A stretch of DNA of 64,000 nt, taken from assembly GCF_012184425.1 (NCBI RefSeq), contig NZ_VTOW01000001.1:558001-622000 (forward strand). The letters are read 5' to 3'. The translations under genes and the position numbers were made by a program. The DNA comes from Candidatus Manganitrophus noduliformans. GTDB lineage: Bacteria; Nitrospirota; Nitrospiria; SBBL01; Manganitrophaceae. Under the pieces are notes generated by a model. The model was not told where the DNA came from and ran no database searches. It saw only the letters and a program-made list of their open reading frames with translations. Below, in pieces: positions 57,536-64,000 of this stretch. Numbering within the stretch: position 1 is the stretch's first letter; every line of letters starts with the position of its first letter.

Positions 57536-58807
57536 TTACTTTCGAATTTGTCCATCCCCGAAGATGATGAATTTCATGCAGGTCAGCGCTTCGAGGCCCA
57601 TCGGGCCGCGGGCATGGATGCGGCTGGTGGAGATCCCCATTTCAGCGCCGAGGCCGAGCTGATAACCGTCGTTCAAGCGGGTCGAGGCGTTGACGAAGAC
57701 GGCGGAGGCATCGACCTCGTTCAAAAATCGCATGGCGTGCGCATAGTCTTGCGTGATGATCGCTTCCGAGTGCTGGGATCCATGGGTGGCGATATGCGCC
57801 ATCGCCGATTCGATCGAGTCGACGACCTTGACCGAGAGAATTAAATCGAGATATTCGGTTTTCCAGTCGGTCTCACTGGCCGGAACGATTTTGGATCCGC
57901 CCCCTCCCTCCAGGAGTTTTATCGTCTCCGGACAGCCTCTGATCTCCACGCCGGCCTCTTGCAGTCGCTTTGCGATTTTGGGGAGGAACGACGCCGCGAT
58001 TTTCCGATGGACTAAGAGGCTCTCCATCGCATTACAGGTGGCGGGGCGCTGGACTTTCGCATTCAGAGAGATCTCTTCAGCCATTTGAAGGTCGGCCGAT
58101 TCGTCAACGAAGGTATGGCAGATTCCCTTGTCATGTTTCATCACGGGGATCTTGGCGTGTTCCACAACGGTGCGGATCAAACCTTCTCCGCCGCGGGGGA
58201 TAATCAGGTCGATGAGGTCATCGAAGGTGAGGAGATCGAAGATCGCTTGGCGATCGGTTGTTTCCACCAGCGTGACGGCATGAGGGGGAAGTCCGGCCGC
58301 ACGGCCTGCCTCGTCCAAATGGCGCGCAATGGCGATGTTGGAGTGAATCGCCTCCGATCCGCCCCGGAGAATCACACCGTTCCCCGACTTAATGCAGAGG
58401 CCTGCCGCATCGGCGGTGACGTTCGGACGCGACTCGTAGATGATGCCGATCACGCCAATCGGAACCCGCATCTGGCCGACCTGAATGCCGTTGGGCCGCC
58501 GCGTCATCTTGAGGACCTCGCCGACCGGATCGGGAAGGGCGGCCACTTCCCGCAGCCCGGCGGCCATTTCCGTTATTCGCTTCGGCGTGAGGGTCAGCCG
58601 TTCCAGAAGGGGTCCGGCGAGCCCTTTTTCTTTCCCCGCTTCGAGGTCTTTCATGTTTTCGGTCAGCAGAGAAGCGGTTTCGCGCTCCAGGCGCTCGGCC
58701 ATGGCGAGAAGGGCGCGATTCTTCACTTCGGACGAGCACTTTGCCAGGCTTCGCGCCGCCGCTTTTGTCCGTTGCGCCTGTTTTCTGAGGGTTTCTTTAA
58801 GCCCCAT
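57536..58807 (-). CDS. proA: Gamma-glutamyl phosphate reductase
   Basis: Second step of proline synthesis (glutamyl phosphate to glutamate semialdehyde), 423 residues. Family landmarks: RMRVPIGVIGIIYESRPNVTADAAGLCIKSGNGVILRGGSEA, LIIPRGGEGLI, the catalytic Cys in KVQRPATCNAMESLLVH, VNASTRLNDGYQLGLGAEMGIST and HARGPMGLEALT. It overlaps the end of proB by 11 bp, so translation is coupled. Confidence 0.96.
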   Translation of the reverse strand: MGLKETLRKQAQRTKAAARSLAKCSSEVKNRALLAMAERLERETASLLTENMKDLEAGKEKGLAGPLLERLTLTPKRITEMAAGLREVAALPDPVGEVLKMTRRPNGIQVGQMRVPIGVIGIIYESRPNVTADAAGLCIKSGNGVILRGGSEAIHSNIAIARHLDEAGRAAGLPPHAVTLVETTDRQAIFDLLTFDDLIDLIIPRGGEGLIRTVVEHAKIPVMKHDKGICHTFVDESADLQMAEEISLNAKVQRPATCNAMESLLVHRKIAASFLPKIAKRLQEAGVEIRGCPETIKLLEGGGGSKIVPASETDWKTEYLDLILSVKVVDSIESAMAHIATHGSQHSEAIITQDYAHAMRFLNEVDASAVFVNASTRLNDGYQLGLGAEMGISTSRIHARGPMGLEALTCMKFIIFGDGQIRK

Positions 58808-59933
58808 TGAGGATCACCAAATTATCCCGATGAATCACCTCATCGGTAGACTTGTAACCGAGCTTTTTCTCGATCTGAGAAGAATGAATTCCTTTAATCA
58901 ATATCATCTCAGACGCACTGTAGTTCGTCAAGCCTTTTGCAATCTCTTTCCCATCGGAAGCGAGGCATCGGATGGCGTCGCCGACCTCGAATTTTCCGGT
59001 AATCTCGCGGATGCCGGAGGCGAGGAGCGACTTCCCTTTTTTCAAGATCGCCTCCACCGCGCCGGCATCGAGAACGACCTCTCCTTTCACCTTCAGGGAG
59101 TGGGCGATCCAATGCTTCTTGGAGGTGAGGCGGACCGGTTTCGGTAGGAAGAGGGTCCCGATCGATTCTCCCTGAAAGGCCCGTTGCATCAACCCGGGAG
59201 CGGTTCCATTGACGATCAGGGTTGTCACACCGTAGGCGGCGACGCTTTTGGCCGCCTGGACCTTGGTCGCCATCCCGCCGGTGCCGCTGATCGCTCCAGG
59301 CTCGCCGGCGATCCGCTCGATCTCCGGCGTGATCTCCTCGATCAACGGGATCAAGACCGCCTCCGGGTTTTTTCTCGGATCGGCGGTGAAGAGGCCGTCG
59401 ACATCGGAGAGAATCACCAACAAAGAAGCATCGACGAGATGAGTAATTTGCGCGGCGAGGTGATCGTTATCGCCCAGCTTGATCTCATCGACCGTGACGG
59501 TGTCGTTCTCATTGATGATCGGCAAAATGCCGTGTTCCAGAAGGGTCATCAGGGTGTTTCGGGCGTTGATGAAGCGTTTTCGATCGGCAATGTCTTCCCG
59601 GGTCAGGAGAACCTGGGCGACGTTGATCTGAAACTTCTCGAAATGTTTTTCATAGGCCCACATCAGCCGGCTCTGTCCGACGGCCGCGGCCCCCTGCTTG
59701 AGGGGGATCGTCTTCGGCCGGCGTGTCAGCCCCAGCTTCTCCATCCCGCAGAGGATGGCGCCGGAGGAGACCAAGAAGATCTCGTGTCCTTCGGACCGGA
59801 GGAGAGACACCTCTTCGGCAATCTCCGCCATCCGCTCTTCGCGAAGGCCCTTCTCGTGCGAGGCGATGATGCTGCTGCCGATTTTGATGACAATCCGTTT
59901 GTTTTTATGGAGGCGCTGTCGCGGCGAGGACAT
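58797..59933 (-). CDS. proB: Glutamate 5-kinase
   Basis: First step of proline synthesis, 378 residues: an amino-acid-kinase domain (VIKIGSSIIASHEKGL, VSSGAILCG, NENDTVTVDEIKLGDNDHLAAQI, LLVILSDVDGLFTADPR, GTGGMATKVQAAKSV) followed by a PUA domain (GEVVLDAGAVEAILKKGKSLLASGI). ATG 59933 (MSSPRQRLHKNKRIVIKIG) is chosen over a longer frame that only mirrors the obgE 3' end. It begins 13 bp after the obgE stop. Confidence 0.96.
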   Translation of the reverse strand: MSSPRQRLHKNKRIVIKIGSSIIASHEKGLREERMAEIAEEVSLLRSEGHEIFLVSSGAILCGMEKLGLTRRPKTIPLKQGAAAVGQSRLMWAYEKHFEKFQINVAQVLLTREDIADRKRFINARNTLMTLLEHGILPIINENDTVTVDEIKLGDNDHLAAQITHLVDASLLVILSDVDGLFTADPRKNPEAVLIPLIEEITPEIERIAGEPGAISGTGGMATKVQAAKSVAAYGVTTLIVNGTAPGLMQRAFQGESIGTLFLPKPVRLTSKKHWIAHSLKVKGEVVLDAGAVEAILKKGKSLLASGIREITGKFEVGDAIRCLASDGKEIAKGLTNYSASEMILIKGIHSSQIEKKLGYKSTDEVIHRDNLVILNGA

Positions 59934-59946
59934 CCCGGTCTCCGAG

Positions 59947-61083
<1,137 letters not shown>

Positions 61084-61341
61084 TTACGAGGAGGGATAGA
61101 TGCTGACCCGCTTTTTATCTCTTCCAACCCGCTCGAACGTAACGACGCCGGAAATCTTTGCGAAGAGTGTATCATCGCTTCCGATTCCGACATTCAAACC
61201 GGGATGGATACGGGTTCCCCTCTGCCGGACCAGAATATTTCCGGCCAAAACCTGCTCGCCACCGAACCGCTTGACTCCCAAGCGTTGGGCGTGGCTGTCG
61301 CGGCCATTTCGGGAGGAGCCGACCCCTTTTTTATGTGCCAT
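61084..61341 (-). CDS. rpmA: Ribosomal protein L27
   Basis: An 85-residue large-subunit protein beginning [20 protein letters not shown] and [23 protein letters not shown], full length. The N-terminus starts directly with AHKKG and has no cleavable Firmicutes-type extension. It is 24 bp after rplU. Confidence 0.98.
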   Translation of the reverse strand: MAHKKGVGSSRNGRDSHAQRLGVKRFGGEQVLAGNILVRQRGTRIHPGLNVGIGSDDTLFAKISGVVTFERVGRDKKRVSIYPSS

Positions 61342-61365
61342 TGCTCTAACTCCTGTTCAAAATAT

Positions 61366-61677
61366 TTATTTTACGATTTCTAAAATCTTCAGACGGGTAA
61401 ATGCCTGTCGGTGTCCCTGCGTTCTCCGATAGTTCTTTCGTCTCTTTTTCTTGAAGACGACCACCTTGCGATTCCGGCCCTGCTGGAGAATCTCGCCGAC
61501 CACCTTGGCGGTTTTGATCTGCTCGGGATCGACGGTGACTCCCTGATCGTCCTGCAGGAGCAAAAGGGATCGAATCTCTACCTTGTCACCGACCTGACCG
61601 ACACATTTTTCCACTTGAACGACATCACCGGTGGTCACCCGATACTGTTTTCCACCTGTTTCCATCACTGCGTGCAT
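61366..61677 (-). CDS. rplU: Ribosomal protein L21
   Basis: A 103-residue protein, MHAVMETGGKQYRVTTGDVVQVEK with VVGEILQQGRNRKVVVFKKKRRKNYRRTQGHRQ, a complete L21. It is the first gene of the operon, preceded by GGGAGATAGGAA and a strong promoter 35-65 bp upstream. Confidence 0.98.
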   Translation of the reverse strand: MHAVMETGGKQYRVTTGDVVQVEKCVGQVGDKVEIRSLLLLQDDQGVTVDPEQIKTAKVVGEILQQGRNRKVVVFKKKRRKNYRRTQGHRQAFTRLKILEIVK

Positions 61678-61714
61678 TTCCTATCTCCCTTTTTCTGGTC
61701 CTTCGAAAAAATTT

Positions 61715-61743
61715 ATTAAACACGATTTCACCTTTTTTGTCAA
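61715..61743 (-). promoter_or_regulatory. Promoter of the rplU-rpmA-obgE operon
   Basis: Minus-strand TTGACA (61743-61738), 17 bp, TTTAAT (61720-61715): a near-consensus sigma-70 promoter. Transcription from about 61708 gives a 30-nt leader. Confidence 0.85.
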
Positions 61744-61919
61744 GAAGTTTCCAGCAGATAGGCAGTATAGAGATATAGAAGGCCCATCACTCCAAGAAAG
61801 ATCGGGGCGGGGAACAGAGTTTGAGCAACGAAATTCGAATGATCCGTTACAGTGAACCGTAACGATATGTAAGGGGTCGGCTATGGGAGGGCCGGGAAGA
61901 TCAGCATTGACCGGATTAC

Positions 61920-62339
61920 CTATTTCTCTAGTTCAATCTGAATAAGCCCATTCTGAACGGCGTAGCGGATCAGTTGTGCAAGATTCTGAAGGGCGAGCTT
62001 GTTCATTATATTCACGCGGTGTGTTTCGACCGTTTTAACGCTGATACCCAGTGTTTTGGCGACATCTTTATTTCTCAGGCCGCCTGAGATCAGGCGAACG
62101 ATCTCCGCTTCCCGCTTCGTAAGGGGCCTCTTGTGGGGCGTCTGCTTCTTTATCCTCGTCTTCGCTTTTTCGACGGTTTCCGTCGTCTTTTCGTTTTCTT
62201 TGCCGCTGTGGTGAGACATTAAATAGGGCGTTCCCGTGATCTTGCTGTTTTTCTCTATCTCTTGACCCTGCGCAAACTTCGCGAGACTCTCCTGATGGTT
62301 TTTAACTCCATCCTTAATGTCATCTGATGACATCATCAT
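61920..62339 (-). CDS. LuxR-type helix-turn-helix protein without ligand domain
   Basis: A 139-residue protein. Residues 1-70 are polar and low in complexity (TETVEKAKTRIKKQTPHKR). Residues about 73-135 are a GerE/LuxR DNA-binding domain: PLTKREAEIVRLISGGLRNKDVAKTLGISVKTVETHRVNIMNKL. There is no REC or autoinducer-binding domain. It is divergent from luxI and shares the 334-bp gap containing the lux box, so it may be part of the same circuit, or the gap may also serve it. GAGAGGG lies 4 bp before ATG 62339. Another ATG three and six bases further in is possible. Confidence 0.82.
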   Translation of the reverse strand: MMMSSDDIKDGVKNHQESLAKFAQGQEIEKNSKITGTPYLMSHHSGKENEKTTETVEKAKTRIKKQTPHKRPLTKREAEIVRLISGGLRNKDVAKTLGISVKTVETHRVNIMNKLALQNLAQLIRYAVQNGLIQIELEK

Positions 62340-62673
62340 TTGCCCTCTCGGTATGTTTGTTGTTCGTCGGCTCTGCCACTTCCTTCAAGTAAGGCGGCTT
62401 ATCACGTTCCTGACCGGTTCCACATTCTTTCAAATCAAGACAAAAAGAAAAGGATCCAGGTTCTCATAAATCCTCTTGGTGTTTCCCCCTCAGCCCGTCT
62501 CATTGAGAAAGCTTCTGTTTTAATGATTTTCTTCTTAGTTTATTTCAATGTGCATTCTATCGGGCTCGTCTAAAAAGTCACCTGTCAGTTCTAACAGGTC
62601 GGCATATTCGTCATCTTCAGGTAGCCTTGCCTTGTATCACCGTCATTTCACCCTTTCACAAATGGAGGAAAAA
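62340..62673. promoter_or_regulatory. Divergent gap with a lux box upstream of luxI
   Basis: No gene is seen in 334 bp. At 62580-62599 lies ACCTGTCAGTTCTAACAGGT, whose ACCTGT/ACAGGT arms and 8-bp spacing equal those of the Vibrio fischeri lux box. Its centre is 84 bp before the luxI ATG. With the usual -42.5 placement, transcription would start near 62632, and TAGCCT at 62622-62627 is the best -10. The part between 62340 and 62560 shows no clear minus-strand promoter. Confidence 0.8.
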
Positions 62674-63405
62674 ATGGATTATCGGACGATTCAGTTTTAT
62701 GAAGATGGATGTTGGATCAGATCGATTGAATCGGAAGAAGAGTATTTGCAGGCTTACCGGCTGCGGTATGAGATTTTTTGCGAGACTCTCGGCTGGGTTC
62801 CGGCCAATCCGACCGGATTGGAGATTGACCGGTACGATTCGTTTGCAACATTACTGGGGCTCTTCTCGGAAGAGAATACCCTTCTGGGAATGATCCGTCT
62901 CCTCCCTCCGAACCAACCTTTTATGTTGGAGACCGATTTTTCGGATTTGGTTGCTCCCGGATACCAGATCCGCAAAGAGATCGATACCGCCGAAATCTCC
63001 AGGCTCGCGATAACACCCTCCGCAAAAGAACAAGGACTCTCTTCCCGCTATCTGAACATCCTTCTCAAAGGTCTCTATCAGTGGACCCTCGTCAACAACG
63101 TCCGGTATTCCTATCTCGAAGTCGAGAAGCGTTTTTGGAGAATTCTTCAATTTCTGGGGTTTATTTCGACGCCGATCGGTCCGGTGAAATGTCTCCCTCC
63201 GGCGGGCGCGAACTCAATGGCCGCTATTCTGGATTGGGAGGCATTTCGATCCCACAACCGGAATCGCCAACCTGAATTTCTCGACTGGATGACTACGGTC
63301 CAATCAGCCCCTGCTGTAGCGCCAGGGCAATGGCGTGTCCACGGGTCGAAGCCTGAAGTTTTGAAAGAATATTTTGGACATGAAAATTCACTGTCCGTTC
63401 GCTGA
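62674..63405 (+). CDS. luxI: Acyl-homoserine-lactone synthase, LuxI family
   Basis: Makes an N-acyl-homoserine lactone from S-adenosylmethionine and an acyl carrier. All LuxI key residues are readable: Arg and Phe in YRLRYEIFC, Trp in ETLGW, Glu and both Asp in LEIDRYDS, Arg in LLGMIRLLPPNQPFML, and Glu/Ser/Arg in AEISRLAI. The 243-residue length exceeds the usual 190-220 by a C-terminal tail (WMTTVQSAPAVAPGQWRVHG onward) encoded over the end of luxR on the opposite strand. ATG 62674 is used because GGAGGA stands 5 bp upstream; an ATG at 62662 lies within that site. The exosortase-associated acyltransferase family is similar, but the LGW and RLLPPNQPFML segments and the neighbours favour LuxI. 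Confidence 0.9.
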   Translation: MDYRTIQFYEDGCWIRSIESEEEYLQAYRLRYEIFCETLGWVPANPTGLEIDRYDSFATLLGLFSEENTLLGMIRLLPPNQPFMLETDFSDLVAPGYQIRKEIDTAEISRLAITPSAKEQGLSSRYLNILLKGLYQWTLVNNVRYSYLEVEKRFWRILQFLGFISTPIGPVKCLPPAGANSMAAILDWEAFRSHNRNRQPEFLDWMTTVQSAPAVAPGQWRVHGSKPEVLKEYFGHENSLSVR

Positions 63406-64000
63406 TATGTAAGATATGGGAGATTTCCCAGCTCGTTTTCCCTTCCTTCATCCAGTCCAGAACCTCCCGCTCGCGATGTGAGAGATCCGGATTTTGGGTG
63501 GAGGAGGGGGAAAGGGTTCGCATCAGCGCGACATGAAGGTGAGGCACAAGGTATTCGAGTATCGTGGCGTGACGGGTATGATCCGACATCGATTGGCCCG
63601 CGAAGGAGAAGATGCTCCCGACACTTCTTCGGTGACAGGCGACCCCGAGCGTAATCCCCTCCGATAGGCCGAATGTGTCCGCATCTCTAATAAATTTTAG
63701 CTCGCCTGGGGAGGTGGCTTGTCGATAGGTTTCCGACCAGATCTGAGTCTTAAATCGACCATAATGGGACTGAAGAATCGGATCGACTTCCGAATAATCC
63801 TCTTTCGTATAGAGGCGGATCCAGTCAAGGGGGTAACTGATGTTGACCATTTTCATGAAGCTTTGAAAACGGGTTTCGGCGTCGATCTTTCCAAGGCAAA
63901 TGATCGTATGTGTAGAGGGAATGAGCGCTTCGACGCGGGAGAGGAGGGATTTAAATTCTTCTTCGGTATTGACGCTCAGGGAGGCATGAATCAACTCTAG
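63293..64000 (-). CDS. luxR: Autoinducer-binding LuxR-family regulator (5' end at window edge)
   Basis: About 233 residues from TTG 63994; the frame is still open at the window edge, so the true start may lie outside. The autoinducer-binding domain shows Trp and Tyr in DWIRLYTKEDY, Asp-Pro in SEVDPIL, Trp in QIWSETY and the Gly-rich FGLSEGITLGV. The HTH domain has Glu, Leu and Gly in LSHREREVLDWMKEGKTSWEIS and VNFHVQNILSKL. All nine residues usually counted as LuxR hallmarks are present. It faces luxI tail to tail and their coding regions overlap by 113 bp. It is the probable activator at the lux box upstream of luxI. Confidence 0.92.
   Translation of the reverse strand, partial: LELIHASLSVNTEEEFKSLLSRVEALIPSTHTIICLGKIDAETRFQSFMKMVNISYPLDWIRLYTKEDYSEVDPILQSHYGRFKTQIWSETYRQATSPGELKFIRDADTFGLSEGITLGVACHRRSVGSIFSFAGQSMSDHTRHATILEYLVPHLHVALMRTLSPSSTQNPDLSHREREVLDWMKEGKTSWEISHILHISERTVNFHVQNILSKLQASTRGHAIALALQQGLIGP

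Noticed and set aside
62674-63405. Assignment to the PEP-CTERM/exosortase-associated acyltransferase family instead of LuxI
   Set aside because: That family is similar around the RLRY and SRLA segments, but the LGW, RLLPPNQPFML and EIDRYD pattern, the adjacent LuxR and the lux box favour LuxI.

Overview
The window is a densely packed, GC-rich bacterial chromosome segment. No rRNA, tRNA, CRISPR array or transposase gene was seen. The host is probably a diderm of the Nitrospirota type. The reasons are an outer-membrane porin heading a urt/ure cluster, a LapA/LapB envelope protein, a bifunctional PBP1B, and a LuxI/LuxR pair like those known from Nitrospira. The phylum is inferred from gene content and is not proven.

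Layout. 1-2.6 kb (minus strand): partial gcvT, livF, livG. 2.6-15 kb (plus strand): a complete urea-uptake and urease unit in the order porin, ureD, urtA, urtB, a fused urtC-urtD, urtE, ureA, ureB, ureC, ureF, ureG. Its gaps are studded with palindromes, and ureE and a nickel transporter are absent. 15-18 kb (minus): an 853-residue repeat-containing lipoprotein behind a c-di-GMP-I riboswitch with a readable terminator/antiterminator platform. 18-31.7 kb: LEA14-like lipoprotein, RNase D, thioredoxin-like protein, livM, livH, sterol-desaturase-like protein, livK, PBP1B, a TIGR04282-type protein, HemW, a geranylgeranyl-reductase-like flavoprotein, a PaaK-like adenylate-forming enzyme and a small zinc ribbon. 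The liv genes thus flank the urea island on one strand and in liv order. 32-39.3 kb: RimO, an ArsB/NhaD-type transporter, FKBP, a tandem-PilZ protein, an M28 peptidase, a UPF0173 hydrolase and a 5'-truncated GGDEF-EAL relic. 39.3-49 kb: DUF456, an RsbRD-N-like protein, two tandem 131-residue paralogues of unknown function, a SnoaL-like protein, SMC, a HAD phosphatase, a PAS-PAS-GAF protein without output domain and an unknown 166-residue protein. 49.4-53.3 kb: RNase R, a REC-GGDEF diguanylate cyclase and a CBS-pair protein. 53.3-61.7 kb (minus): the housekeeping run rplU-rpmA-obgE-proB-proA-nadD-rsfS-lapA/lapB-gpmI. 61.9-64 kb: a LuxR-type HTH protein, luxI and luxR.

How the genes fit together. 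Urea enters through the porin and UrtABCDE and is split by UreABC, matured by UreDFG, to ammonia and CO2. Cyclic-di-GMP is a recurrent theme: one synthase (51.8 kb), one degraded GGDEF-EAL gene (38.5 kb), a tandem-PilZ effector (35.7 kb) and a riboswitch (17.9 kb) predicted to turn the lipoprotein off when c-di-GMP is high. At the right edge, luxI and luxR keep all the family's key residues, and a 20-bp element whose arms equal those of the Vibrio fischeri lux box lies 75 bp upstream of luxI.

The observations most worth following up are the LuxI/LuxR/lux-box unit, the riboswitch, the UrtC-UrtD and LapA-LapB fusions, an rsfS gene that appears to start with AUU directly behind nadD, and exact 28-bp palindromes repeated inside the urease operon.
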